Shown here in pieces: positions 13,401 to 24,808 of a stretch of 64,000 nucleotides of DNA (position 1 is the first letter of the stretch; every line of letters starts with the position of its first letter). A program made the position numbers and the translations under genes. The notes below the pieces were generated by a model, which was given only the letters and a program-made list of their open reading frames with translations, did not search any database and was not told the origin of the DNA. Origin of the DNA: Buddleja alternifolia (lineage: Eukaryota; Streptophyta; Magnoliopsida; Lamiales; Scrophulariaceae); the NCBI GenBank assembly GCA_019426215.1, contig CM033391.1, positions 5,940,708 through 6,004,707 of the forward strand, in the 5' to 3' direction.

Positions 13401-14905
13401 GTCAAGGATCCAATGAGTGTGGTTTCTCTTTCGACAAATCCCTAATGCAACGGAAAAAGAATATTTGGTAAATCTTTGAGAATATTAAACTAACATAAAC
13501 AAAGAAGAAAATTGTGTATGATATTATCTATAATTATTCAAAATTTTCATTTAGATTCTAATTCTAATTGTTATCTTGTCAGGGCCAGATTGTTCAAGCG
13601 TAAAAGATTAGAAAATAAATAATGGTACTTTCACATAACAAAAGTCTAAGGTTTATAAAAATAGTTCGACCTCATCAATTTCCTTTTGATCTAAATATTT
13701 AGACCTCAACGGTTACCATATACTAAACACACACGCCTTTTTGTACTACAAGAAGATCGACCATTGATTCATGACTCAGCAATTTTTCTAAATGGAAATG
13801 TTCCCTTGTATATATATATATCCCATATAGAGGAAGGCCTATTACCATATTTTGACTCTTTGCATTCATTAAATAGGTCGGGTACGAATTACACATGTCA
13901 GATAGTGACTCCTAAAAGGAGTATGTTGCAAAACATATAAAAATACCTTTTCAAAAATTGTCGGAGCTAGCATTTTGATCACATTGTTGTATAATTGAAT
14001 AAACTTGCATGTACTATATAGATACAATTTCATTGCTTATCCATAATTACTTATTTTTTTACAAAAGCTTAAGTGTGTAACATACACGTGCACGCACTTG
14101 ACATTCAGACAAAATACATCATCATAATTACCAAGCCAGTAACAAAAGAAAAGCTCAAATTTTAGTTTCTCAAAACAAATAAATGGACAAGACAACTAAT
14201 ACACAAAATCATGCAAAAAATATTATAAAAAATTCGGCTTTAAGGACAAGTGGCCCCGAAAGGAACTTACGTAGGCTCCATATGGCATGTGTGATTTTAC
14301 ACCATTAACAAACACCTCTCCGTAAACTCTAGCTGAATCAGGCAATCTCCCTGAAATAGAAAATAACAAGAACATAAGATTCATTCATAATGGTAAAAGT
14401 CCAATATGCCCTGAAGATCAAAAGAGATACCGGAAAGAGCTCTCAAGAGCGTTGATTTCCCCGATTTAGCGGGACCCATAATCACCGTCATTGTTCCTGG
14501 CATAGCATAGCCATTAGAACTCTTGATAACTTTATCAGAGTACTTTCTTTTACCCTTTATACTGACTGTCAAATCCTTCCACACAATTGAGGCCCCAACA
14601 GTCTTTCTTGAATAAATGGCGCCCTCGGGCAAAGGAGGCGAAGGAAGTGAGCAACTATTGAGCTTCGAAAGAGATGGCGAGACGGGGGTTGTAGCAGTGT
14701 TAATGGAGTCGGCCCCACTTTCCTCTACCCTAACTTCAATGTCTGTATCGTCCCAATCGGGTGAGTCCTCAAACGAAATGGGCTGTCTGAACGCGCCCGG
14801 TTTTCTTAAGTAGAAGAAATTGCTTGAAGGCACTCTACTTGCTGGACTACTAGCAGAAGATGATGAGGATCGATAATGATCCGATTGAGATTGTATTTCC
14901 TCCAT
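7498..14905 (-). CDS. ABCG3: ABC transporter G family half-transporter, ABCG3 type
   Basis: White-brown complex half-size transporter: an N-terminal ATP-binding domain followed by a six-helix membrane domain, expected to work as a dimer. Eleven coding exons join in phase to 724 codons plus stop: 14431-14905, 14271-14350, 13155-13441, 12382-12553, 11993-12106, 11633-11761, 10366-10557, 9480-9566, 8939-9211, 8502-8609, 7498-7755. Walker A is GPAKSGKST (about residues 143-151) and Walker B LFIDEP (270-275). The signature reads LRSGE (249-253) instead of the usual SGGE, and the H-loop reads IYQSS with Tyr306 where His is usual. The membrane part spans about residues 420-724. I chose the ATG at 14905 (MEEIQSQSD) because it is the family start; an in-frame upstream ATG at 14956 would add 17 residues. 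Intron 10 uses a GC donor. Length matches the Arabidopsis protein (about 730 residues, from memory). The transported substrate is not known to me. Confidence 0.95.
7873..8110. repeat. MITE-like element in ABCG3 intron 10
   Basis: The left part (GGTAAATTACATAGACACCC) and the right part (GCATGTAATTATAAATACCC) are inverted relatives of each other. The wording resembles the better-preserved elements at 38066-38353 and 47185-47524 (spaced AATTACA and CCCCCT motifs). The ends are degenerate and no target duplication was found. Confidence 0.55.
8398..8440. repeat. (TA)n/(TG)n microsatellite in ABCG3 intron 10
   Basis: A run of about eleven TA units is followed by TATG and TGTG units. Comparable (AT)n tracts occur in other introns at about 10796-10819 and 11585-11600. 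Confidence 0.85.
11002..11357. repeat. Long hairpin with third partial copy in ABCG3 intron 6
   Basis: Arm 11002-11122 is the near-perfect reverse complement of arm 11141-11262, with an 18-base spacer. Both arms contain TTTACTGGTTCGGTGATGGA or its complement. A third partial copy at 11277-11357 lies in the same orientation as the second arm and also pairs with the first. The whole structure lies between exon 6 (from 11633) and exon 7 (to 10557), so it would be transcribed and could fold into ~120 bp of double-stranded RNA. No terminal duplication was identified. Confidence 0.92.
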
Positions 14906-15800
14906 TGTTCCGAACCTAAATCCTTCAAAATTCTTAATCTCTAATCCAACGAACAAGCCAAGTCAAATGAAATTAACACATCTTCATTACACTTCGAAGT
15001 GCAAAATCTACTAAAAACCCAATCTTCGACCTTCGATAACACTCGAATGAGGCTAGCTAGCTGAATCTGCAGAAGCATACATTAGAGCTAATGAGTGCAT
15101 CAAAAAAAATGTTTTTCTTTTTCAAGCAGGCAATCGCATAAATAAAAAATTCAATGCTCAAATTGATGTACCATAAACATTAACAAAAAAAAAACCAATA
15201 AACTTCAACACATTTGAAGATATTTGCATATACATAATAAAACCCAATAAAATCAAAAACATTTACTTCATAAATAACTTCAAAAACAACTCTTACATCA
15301 AATGAACATACCAAAAACATGTGGGCACATCTTTCACTACCATTTCTGCAACTCTAACAAAGCTCAAAACTAATTTCAATCAATTTTTACCAAGTGCTCA
15401 ACTTTTCCTAACACAAATTCTATGACATAGTATTTCACAAACAAATAAACACAACCCACAAATTAAAACTTAAAAATCAACATCATATTCATACCATAAC
15501 AAAAAGATTTACATGCAACAAAAAAATAGCATTAACACACTGTAAAATACCTCAAATTAATGGTGTTTAAGCTGAGAAGCCTTACAAAATGAATAAAGTT
15601 AGAGAGAGAAAGGGAAGTGAAGGGTGAGAGGAAGAACTAAACAAAAGCTGGATCTGGGGTTGGGGTTTTTGCATAGGAGTGAGAACTCAGAGTGGAGTGA
15701 AGAAGACAAAAAAGAAAAGGGAAAAGAAAACCGAGAAACAGAGAGAGAGAGAGAGTGTGTGAGTGACACTTAATTATGGTTTATGGAGGAGTAATTAGCA
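14906..15800 (-). promoter_or_regulatory. ABCG3 5' leader with a probable leader intron and promoter
   Basis: A probable 5' UTR intron runs from a donor just below 15552 (GAG|gtattt on the minus strand) to the acceptor ctgcag next to 15066. The leader exon would be about 15552-15760, and a short (GA)n run at 15737-15755 lies near the expected transcription start. No coding frame is seen. The splice calls are inferred from consensus and context only. Confidence 0.45.
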
Positions 15801-15801
15801 A

Positions 15802-17227
15802 TAATTTAGGGAGCGTTCGTGGTGCGGTTTCGATTTTTTTTTACTAATTTGAAATTGAATTGCGAAATGTGTTTTTTTGGTAGAGAAATCTCAAATTGCT
15901 ATTTTGAAAATAAAACTAAGGGTGCGGTTTTGGGCGGTTCGGTGCAGTTTACGCTTTTTATCTAACTAAAAAGAAATATTTCAGGATATTTGCATAAAAG
16001 TGTCATTTTTTAAATATTACCTAACTAAATCTAATAATAATATTTCACATAGATAAAAATTATGCTTAACAAAAATTATTTATTCAAAAACTACATAACA
16101 TAATCAAAGTTTCGCAAAAATTTAAAATATTGGACTAATATAAAAATAAATATATATATAAAAAAAGGAAAAAGCTTGGGACTTAGAAGTCACAAACTCA
16201 AATGAAACTTGTTTCCTTATTTTAATATTAATCATTTTTTAGTTTCATGATTAAGATGAATATGAATTCAGTTTTTTAATATAATTTAATTTTTACCTAT
16301 AATTTTTATTTTGAATAAATATAAAATTTTAATTTTATCTACTGTTTCCGATTGAAGATGAAATTTAAATTTATATTTTCGTCTCTAAACTCACCTCAAA
16401 TTTATAAGGTTGAGACGAGATATGTGTTATACGTGCATTATAAGTTATCGAGAAATTATGTCTATCAAATTATAATTCAATTATAACATATCATCCATAA
16501 CACAAGATTCAAAAATCAATTGAATAACATTTTGAAGTACCTATTTTAATTAGTCTAAAGATTAAAAAGATATTATATTTGTAGTATATAAATTGGTATA
16601 TCTAAGATTTCATATAGTTCCCCAAGTCCATGCTCCAAGAAATATGGACGCATCTTGGGTGAACATTTCAATAATTGTTATATACTTTTTATTGGTCCAT
16701 ATTAGATAAAAACACATTTTATTTATTTAATCTATCATGCATTTAGGGTTTAGGGTTTAATTAGAGTTCATGGTTTAGGGGTTAGAGCTTAGGGTTTAGG
16801 GCTTAAGGTATCAATCTATAGAGATGTTCATCAGTTCGGTTCATGTTATTTGATATATCTAATCTAGTATTACTTTAATTCTAATTCAAAATGAATAATT
16901 AGTTATAGCAAATGAAATTTAATTCTCAATATCAATTTCAATATGATTAAATAACAAATTCATAATAAATAAATGTATAGAAAATAAAAATAAATATGTA
17001 TATAAATATACATATGTATAAATATAAATATATATATATAAAATAATGGCGGTTTTGCTATTTGGTTTGGTGCGGTTTGGTCCAAAACCATCACCAAACC
17101 AATTTTGCGGTGCGGTTTTCGTTTAAAATCGAAACCACGGTTTGCGCAACAATTTGACGAAAACGGCTTGGTGCGGTTCGGTGCGGGCGGTTCGGGCGGT
17201 TTCAGAAAATTGTTGCACAGCCCTAAG
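15802..17227. mobile_element. Possible degenerate hAT element with GGTGCGGTTCGG-rich ends
   Basis: Both ends carry clustered GGTGCGGTT and GGCGGTTCGG motifs (15825-15955 and 17045-17205) around a 1-kb AT-rich, non-coding core. The right side ends in TTGCACAGCCCTAA. Left flank GCAATAAT and the bases after the neighbouring hAT insertion, GCAATATG, could be an imperfect 8-bp duplication. Terminal inverted repeats do not align well, so the boundaries are tentative. Confidence 0.4.
16741..16806. repeat. Short telomere-like TTTAGGG tract
   Basis: Two adjacent perfect TTTAGGG units are followed by degenerate units (GTTTAGGGG, CTTAGGGTTTAGGGCTTA). It matches the plant telomere repeat but is very short and lies inside transposon-like DNA. 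Confidence 0.7.
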
Positions 17228-18120
17228 TAGGATTGTCAATGAGCTCAAGCCGGCTCGAAGCTCGTAAGCTCGGCTTGATAATTTTCAAGCCGAGCTTTAC
17301 ACAGGCCGGGCCCAAGCCGAGCTAGAGCCCAAGGATAAGTTCAAGCCGAGCGTAAGCGAGAGTAAGCTCGGCTTGAATTGGACTCGGGCTCGTAAAAACA
17401 AATATATACATGTATATATATATATATATGTTTTATACATTATATACAAAAATAAACATAGTACTTTTTTATAAATAATTCCAAATTGCATAGAAAATAT
17501 CAAGATTTAAAATTAAGGAATAGAATCTTTAAATCAATCAGCATTCAATTCTAAAATATCCTAATATAAAACACTATACTCAAGAAATTAAAAAAAGTAA
17601 AAAATTATCAATTTAAACCTACCAGCATCCAATACAAATATATGACAATTCACATAAACTGATATTGAGGGTTGTTTGTCTTCAAGAACTGTTCATTTAT
17701 TTCTCCTCACAACTCACGACAAAAACAAATTTGTTTGTAAGTAAGTCTATTATATATTTAGTTATAATATTTTTCAATCTTAATTGCGTAGAGTATATAT
17801 TTCAATGAAATGAGATCTTTCAAGGTACATTTTAGTTATGATTTGTCAATAGATCATGAATGACGTTATTTTTGTATGTTTTTAAGATTGTTATTTTTAA
17901 TTTATATATTAGATTACTTTATTACTTAAAATTTTTCAAAAGAAAACAATTCGGGCCGGCTCAGGCTCGGCTCGAAACTCGTACTAATTTTCAAGCCGAG
18001 CCCGAGCTTTGAAATAAAAAGCTCGCGCAAATTCAAGCCTTGGTGATAAAAGCTCGCATATTATCAAGCCGAGTGTGAGCGTGACCAGGCTCAGCTCGAT
18101 CGGCTTGATTGACAGCCCTA
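17228..18120. mobile_element. hAT non-autonomous element, 893 bp, perfect 8-bp target duplication
   Basis: Left end TAGGATTGTCAATGAGCTCA; right end reverse-complemented TAGGGCTGTCAATCAAGCCG. Both ends are rich in AAGCCGAGC/GCTCGGCTT motifs. The flanks GCCCTAAG at 17220-17227 and 18121-18128 are identical. There is no transposase reading frame. It was inserted exactly at the right end of the preceding GGTGCGGTT-rich element. Confidence 0.92.
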
Positions 18121-18983
18121 GCCCTAAGCAATATGACATGAAAATAAATTTTGAAATTTTTTAAATATATTTTTCCGGAAAAAGATAGAAAACTGATGAA
18201 TAATCTTTTGACCCGCTTTTTTTGGTATTGTGCCTTTGTCCTCTTTTTATCTTTTTGTTTTTTGTTTTGTTTTGCTCATTTTGAGTTTTCATAAGATTTA
18301 GGTAAAATTCCAATTCAGTCGAATCGAACAGAATCGAATCTAATTATAATTTATGAGGTACATAAATTGTATTTATTATATAATTAATTACAAAACAAAT
18401 TATTTATAAATAAATTTGATCGGAGCTTGACTAAAATTTCCCCAAGCTTAGTGTGAGGAGCTGAAAGTTTGTCAATTTTTTTACTCAATGCTATAAGTTT
18501 GACTGCTAATTCTATAAACAAGCTTTAAAATTTGTCTATAAATTGATGAAAATGTGATATTTCAATTGAAATATTTCAATTTTTTGTTTGAACAAAAATG
18601 AAATATTTAAGTTCGTATGACTTGCTAGCGTCACATCTTTGGTTTCAATTTTTGTTGAAACCGCCCAAAGTTGGCTGCATAATTTTGTCCCCACAATTGT
18701 GCATCAAGTCACAGCTTTTCCTTTTCAGCTTGAAAATTGGCGATTAAGTTGACATCAAATTTTTTGTTTTAATTCAAGGGTTCTCCTTGTATTTAAATAC
18801 TTTCATAAATTTGAATTTAACTATTTTTTAAAACGCTCTATTACATCACCTATTACTATTTAGTTGTAAATTAGTAATATTCAATATTTATGATTTGTAT
18901 CATGTAACTAATTTCCTTATAAAAAAACCACAATCAGTGTAGTCTAATGGTATCTGTCACCAATTTTATTTGTGAGGCTTGAG

Positions 18984-19133
18984 GGACCATTCTATGCCAT
19001 ACCAATACCAATGGTCCCGATGTGACATACACCATTGGATCTCCCAATAGAGAGGCATTTACTAAAATAACCACCAATCCAATAGTGTATGTCATACCGG
19101 GACCATTGGTACCGATGTGGCATAGAATTTTCC
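18984..19133. mobile_element. 150-bp Mutator-type MITE with 10-bp flanking duplication
   Basis: Inverted repeats of about 45 bases cover most of the element: the left end begins GGACCATTCTATGCCATACC and the right end, reverse-complemented, GGAAAATTCTATGCCACATC. Flanks GAGGCTTGAG at 18974-18983 and 19134-19143 are identical. The interrupted host sequence starts with AGTGTAGTCTAATGGTATCT and looks like the 5' part of a tRNA-derived SINE, but I could not delimit it. Confidence 0.8.
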
Positions 19134-19143
19134 GAGGCTTGAG

Positions 19144-20349
19144 ATATACGCATAATGACATTTTAAGGTACTTTATTTGCTAAATTTAAGGTTAATATGT
19201 TACTGGTTTTGTACAACTCCGACATTAGGTAATTATATTTATGTGAAATTGCTCTTTTTGTAAGTAATTACTTTTGCTTTTTGTGGGGTTGTCACATTCT
19301 GGCTAAGTGTGTGTTTGAAGTTCAATAGAGCATTATTAGACCCAAAAAAGCAACAAATAAAATGATTAGAGCCATTTTCTCTTTCAATTTTTTTTCTAAT
19401 GTTGGGGAGTCCATAATTTGTAGCATGCAGCCAAAATGCCAGCACATAATGAGGATAAACTATGTGGTCACAAAGGGTTTTTTTCCTTTATCTATTTCTT
19501 ACTTTCTGTACCTTCTGAAAACCAAAGCAACTTCGAGTGGTCTCATTCTTGGATTGTAATGGTGTAAAATATATGTCATGTTGTATGATTATTCATTTGA
19601 ATATCACAAGTTTAAATACGATGAGCTCGTCGTTTTATGTGAAAGTATTATAAACTCGTGATAAGCGATAATCGGCTTATAATGTTTGATTTAATGAAGA
19701 TTATAATTTATTTTTTAAGTATAGTGGTGAAGTTGTGGTGATCAAATTGAATTCTTGTAAGGGTTTGGCGAAATAAATATTTCATGACCAGGAATGGGTT
19801 CACATCTAAATGACCCGTGCATATGAGAAACTAGTAAGCATTTTAAGATGCATTTGGATAGAGATATTTGAATAGGAGGAAACAATTTGAAATAGGTATT
19901 TCAAAGCACTCAGAAAATAATTTCAATTAATTTGGAAACAAGGAAACAAATTTCTTAGAAAAGAATTGATTCTAAAGTGAAAAGGTTTAGAAAAGTACAA
20001 TTTAAGAAAGCAAAATTTCGCTTTAAAATTTCATGTAAAGCTATATGACTATATCTATACTATTTATTTATCGGCAATTTTTTTCTTTCAAATTCACATT
20101 CACTTCTCCTTTTTATATAACATAAATTAAACCAAACTATACAAGAACCTAAAAAGTAAATGTAATAGAAAATGCGATACCATTTGCAATAAAACATCAC
20201 ATAGTCCCAAACTTGGTAAGCGGATATCAAATTTGGACCTTCTAAAACCACAGGCCCAGATGGGCTTAATGGGCATTCTCCAAACATAATGGCACGTTAT
20301 CAGGAATTCGGTCTATACTATTATTTTCGATTTCTTTAATCACAATAAA
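19144..20349. other. AT-rich stretch without recognisable feature
   Basis: Only short chance reading frames are seen. I recognise no gene, RNA or transposon end. Confidence 0.6.
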
Positions 20350-20672
20350 TTTTTCGATTTTATTAATGAAACTAGAATTGTTCTTATCCCCAAACGTGAC
20401 AATCCGTCTTTACCTCGCCACTTCCGACCCATTAGTTTATGTAACGTAATTAATAAAATAATTTCTAATATTTTGGCAGATTGGTATTGGTAGACAAACC
20501 AAATTTTGGACCCAAAAGTGGATGGGTAACTTCAGTTTGCAAGAAATTTACCCACATTTTGGAGCTTGACTGGCTTCCAAGAAGTTCAAGTACATTTTCG
20601 CTTTCGACAGACCAACCAAGCAACTGATACTTTAGCTAAATATGCTACTCACAAACCTTTTGCAAGATATAT
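20350..20672 (+). pseudogene. LINE retrotransposon relic (RT and RNase H fragments)
   Basis: At about 20367-20478 one frame reads TRIVLIPKRDNPSLPRHFRP followed by ISLCNVINKIISNILA, the conserved start of the plant LINE reverse transcriptase. At about 20596-20665 another frame reads FRQTNQATDTLAKYATHKPF, typical of the LINE RNase H C-terminus. The catalytic centre of the reverse transcriptase between them is missing, so this is an internally deleted relic. Confidence 0.8.
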
Positions 20673-20753
20673 GTATATGATATATTTATAGTGTTCCACC
20701 AGACTTTTTGACTAATGTTCTAAAATAGGATCTCGATCTTGGATAATTTTACG

Positions 20754-20890
20754 ACAAACTCAGTCCAATGGTCCGAATGTAAATTGTGTGTCTATCTCTC
20801 TCACATAATTCTGTGTGGGGACCACACATAATACACCTTACTATGTGAAAAAAATAAATATTAGGATCATTGGACTCAGTCTATCATAAA
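20754..20890. repeat. Small inverted-repeat element (MITE-like)
   Basis: Left GACAAACTCAGTCCAATGGT and right, reverse-complemented, GATAGACTGAGTCCAATGAT form imperfect terminal inverted repeats about 137 bp apart. It is non-coding and no target duplication is evident. Confidence 0.5.
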
Positions 20891-20980
20891 TTTTTCCCTC
20901 GATCTTTTTGTTTACAGATTTGGTTCCCCAACCTTTTGTACAAAGTTCGTTAAGTAAATATCTACCACGGACTTTTATCA

Positions 20981-20983
<3 letters not shown>

Positions 20984-21011
<28 letters not shown>

Positions 21012-21027
21012 ATATATATATATTTAT
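20984..21027. repeat. (TATC)n(TA)n microsatellite
   Basis: About seven TATC units run into a TA run. A (GT)n and poly-T tract follows at 21067-21100. Confidence 0.9.
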
Positions 21028-21100
21028 CTACCACGGACAGTAGTTTAGTAGTGATTTCTTAGGCTATGTGTGTGTGTGTGTGTTTTTTTTTTTTTTGGGT

Positions 21101-22518
21101 GCATTTTTTTTTGTTTTGAAACACTAGAAAATGAAAATGGACATATTAAACTATTTTCTGTAGGGAACACCTCAAATTCAATTTCTACTACACATTTTCC
21201 TAAATAACTATTCATTATTTCACTCTTTCAATCCCTTCGCACTCAACTTTCTACCGTCGTTACATTATTCAACTATTTAACGCATTCTCTTTCTTACTTT
21301 ATCCTAATTTTCAACGATAATAATAATAGTAAGGGATGAAAACATTAAACTCTCCAAACTATGACTATTTTCACACTTTTAACAACAAAAAAAAATTCAC
21401 TTTACAACCCATCCTTTAAAAAAATTGGCATTTGTTTATATTTTAGCATATTTGAACAGAGGAAGAAATCGAATCAAAGATGAGATTTCTAGGAAAAAAA
21501 ACGACCCTTTGGAGATGATTGTTGGCTCTTAATACTATATTGAATTGGGGTAAATCTGGAAGTAATGTTTTCATTAATCATGTATCTAATATATAATAAA
21601 ATAGAATTATTGAGGCTATCTAAATAAGTGTATGTATATGTGAATGGTTTCATTAAACTCAATTGTATCACATAAGTAATTAAATATAGTCATGAGTCAT
21701 TATCTGAAATAGTCAAATTCTAAAATTTAATCACTAAAAAACATCTAACTTTCTATATCTACTCATCTTTTCAAAGGATAGTTATTACTCGTTTTATTTT
21801 AAATATTTATTCTATTAGATTTAGCAATTATGTATTATTATTTAGGGAAAATTACAAAATGCCTCCTCAAACTATATTCACTGTCATATTTTACCCCTAA
21901 ACTAAATAACGTACCAAATTGGTCTCTCGGTCAATTTTCGTAGCAATTTTTTTTTATGTTTGTTGAGTAATTTTCCAAAATTGCCCTTTGACCTTTTTGT
22001 ATATATATGGCTTAATTTGAAGCTAAATTTCCACAACTTTACACCATTCCACTAACAAAGTTCAATCTATTTTTTTCTCCAAAATTTGTCAATCGATTTT
22101 TCATTCATTTTTTTTCCACTTGACATTTTTTCTCGGTTTTAAGCACAAATTTTTTTACTTGATTTTTTTTGTTTTAATTTCCTGCTATTTCTTATTCTTT
22201 TTTTCACTTGATTTGTCACACAACTTTTCACCTAATTTTTTTACTCGATTTTTCGCTTGATATTTTGCTCGATGTTAATGCAAAAATATTATACATATAG
22301 TAACAGATACATGATATTATTTCCTTACTAATATTACTTTTTTGTGTTAAATATTTACTTTATAATAAAAGATTAGATATGTAGCAAAACTGAGCCACTT
22401 ATTTTATTCATTAATTTTGGGCTAAGGTCGTGGATAGCCAAATGAAAGAATGCATTTGTCTAGACATTTGTGTTGGGATCGGTACAACCTCGGGGATGCC
22501 GGCACAACAAAAAATACA
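21101..22518. other. AT-rich intergenic DNA with element fragments
   Basis: 21120-21180 resembles the end of the element at 22519-23032 (the motif CACTAGAAAATGAAAATG is shared). 21848-22010 begins GGGAAAATTACAAAATGCCT and resembles the end sequences seen at 44088 and 54390. No gene is seen. Confidence 0.45.
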
Positions 22519-23032
22519 GGCTCCGTATGGTTATGCTTTCTGAGTTAAATTCTGAGTTTTTTTTTGAAAATGTGTATTATAGAAATTTGTGTGAAAATAT
22601 TGACTTTTATTGTTTGTTTGGATGTATTTTTAGAAAATAGTTGGAAGTGATATTTGATGTGACATAAAGTTAAATTTTATTGGGATTTGATAAATGAAAT
22701 GATTGATTTAATTATGAATGTGTGTATATATATATGTATGAATGATTTGATATAAAGTATGTGTGTGTATATATATATACATATATATTTAGTTATTATA
22801 AAATATGATAAAGTAAGAAAGATAGTTAGTTAAAAAGTGGGATGGTGTAATTAATGATGAAAGATTGTGAATTAATTGAAAGGGTGAAATGATTGGTTGT
22901 TGTATAGGGAAATGTGTAGTAGGATTTAAAATTTGAGTATTTTCTGTAGAATTTACCTAGAAGTGTGCATTTTTATTTTCTAGTGATCCAGAAAATGAAA
23001 ATGCAATTCTGAAAACATAACCATACGCAGCC
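22519..23032. mobile_element. Inverted-repeat element, 514 bp, possible 3-bp ACA duplication
   Basis: Left end GGCTCCGTATGGTTATGCTT; right end reverse-complemented GGCTGCGTATGGTTATGTTT, continuing with partial similarity. It is flanked on both sides by ACA. A 3-bp duplication and GG-starting ends fit a PIF/Harbinger-like MITE. The ends resemble those of the element at 26596-28262. Non-coding, with (AT)n and (GT)n runs inside. Confidence 0.7.
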
Positions 23033-23099
23033 ACAGATTTTCATTAAAATGCGACATCCTCCAAACAAGTTTAGGTAGACATGGTACCATCGGATTCAA

Positions 23100-23565
23100 A
23101 AGCTTAACAAGATGAGTTTTCTCGTGTTTACCTTTTGAAGAACGAAACATCAACTTTCTCTTTAAGCTACTCCCTACTTCAAAATTCCTGAACTAGTTTG
23201 CCCTAGCGCCCCAAGTGTTGCGCCGTTGAGATGTATCCACACTCTAGCTCGTATCCTCGATTGTCTCCACCAGTGTTAGCTAAGAGAATTTTGAATCTTG
23301 GCTTGTGAGAAAAGAGTAGGAATATATTTTGGTGTTCTTGGTACTCAACACATGAGTTGGAAGAATAATAGCTTGGAGAGAAAAATAGAGAGAAAGAATT
23401 TCACTTCAATTTATTTTGTCTGGAATTGAAATCACTTGTTAATTAAAAGGTCAATACACACACACACATATATATATATAGAGAGAGAGAGAGAGTGTCC
23501 ACCAAAGTGGAATCACATTCACACATACACGCCTCCTTCTCTCTCTAGAGAGAAGCGTGTATATG

Positions 23566-23608
<43 letters not shown>

Positions 23609-23884
23609 TTGATTTCTTTCTCCTTTTATTTTCTCTTCCGATCCTTAATTAATAGATATTTTCATATATTTGAGATCATCTCAAATATACAATATCTATC
23701 CTAATATATTTATAAGATCTTTCCATATTAATTAGTCAACTAACTAATTAAAATAGATCCTACTAAACATATTATAAGATATATATATATATATAACATA
23801 TTATAAGATATATATATATATGTATATAGACTTGGTGAACAAAATAAAATCTTTCCACCAAATGCATACATACACACACGTGTG

Positions 23885-23915
<31 letters not shown>

Positions 23916-24780
23916 TTCTCTTTCACATATTAATTAATTAGTCTTTCCCAATTATATTAAATTACAAAACTATTATTAATTAATATTATTTAATTATTAT
24001 ATGCCTTTTCCCAATTAAATAGTTTCAATTAATTAATCTCTTCATTAATTCACAAAGAATTAACTACCCAATAAGTATTACATTAAGCTATGTGTGTGAC
24101 ATCTCAGGCTCATTAACAAGCTACCAATACTTCTCTCCATAAGCTAGACTAATTATTCTCAATAATTAATTAGACCTTTGATTAACTTCACCAATTAACC
24201 CACACACCTATTGGTCATGGTTCGATGTCTAGGAACATCGCCATGACTCCCTAGATGTTAACAATGAAAAGCAAGCCTATCCAGGTTACGAGCTTCATGT
24301 GAGTAAAATCTCTTCATCAGTTTTCTGTCTATGGTCTAGGGTATGGCGACGGTCGAACCCTAATAAACTTAGAAACTATAAATGTGTTGTGACATCTAAT
24401 GATTCAATTTTCCAAGCCTAGACCATCAATCCTTCTTATAAGACAACCGCTTTAATCAAAGGCTTTTATCGATCATTTAGATTCTCGCAACAGCATAGGA
24501 AATGTCGGGTACTTGACCCTGGATGAATCCCTTGACGTTTGTCATCTATTCTGCTGTACTATCAGTCTATACCCAACATACGCCATATGACGCTCTTGGA
24601 GTGCACGTGTATATCAAAACATAGTGGATGTCACCCTTCCCAAGGACATTTCAGGTCTAAGGACTAATCTCACACTATGAAACTCAAGGACTCCATGTTC
24701 GACAGATTCAACGAGGAATCCTTGCGGGGTCGTTCAATTCCATACTTCTCTTAAGTATAAATCTTCATGTATGTACTGAC
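23100..24780 (-). repeat. Probable LTR or LTR fragment of a copia-type retrotransposon
   Basis: The block 24070-24780 is a dense, unique-looking non-coding sequence unlike its AT-repeat neighbours. On the minus strand it has the character of a long plant copia LTR, similar in style to the LTRs at 44581-46218. The other part (23460-24060) is a series of (TA)n tracts and TTAATTAA-type runs. I found no matching second LTR, primer-binding site or target duplication. The call rests on general appearance. Confidence 0.35.
23461..23912. repeat. Cluster of long (AT)n and mixed microsatellites
   Basis: (CA)n(TA)n(GA)n at 23461-23495, (TA)n at 23567-23605, a repeated ACATATTATAAGATATATAT unit at 23767-23822, and (TA)n at 23888-23915. 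Confidence 0.85.
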
Positions 24781-24808
24781 AGCCGACTACGATTAGGGTT
24801 TTGCCTGC

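Noticed and set aside
14906..14956. Upstream in-frame ATG of ABCG3 at 14956
   Set aside because: The family protein starts at MEEIQSQS (14905); the additional residues have no family likeness and probably lie in the leader.
18935..18983. tRNA-like start (AGTGTAGTCTAATGGTA)
   Set aside because: No cloverleaf or anticodon arm follows; at best it is the A-box of a SINE interrupted by a MITE.
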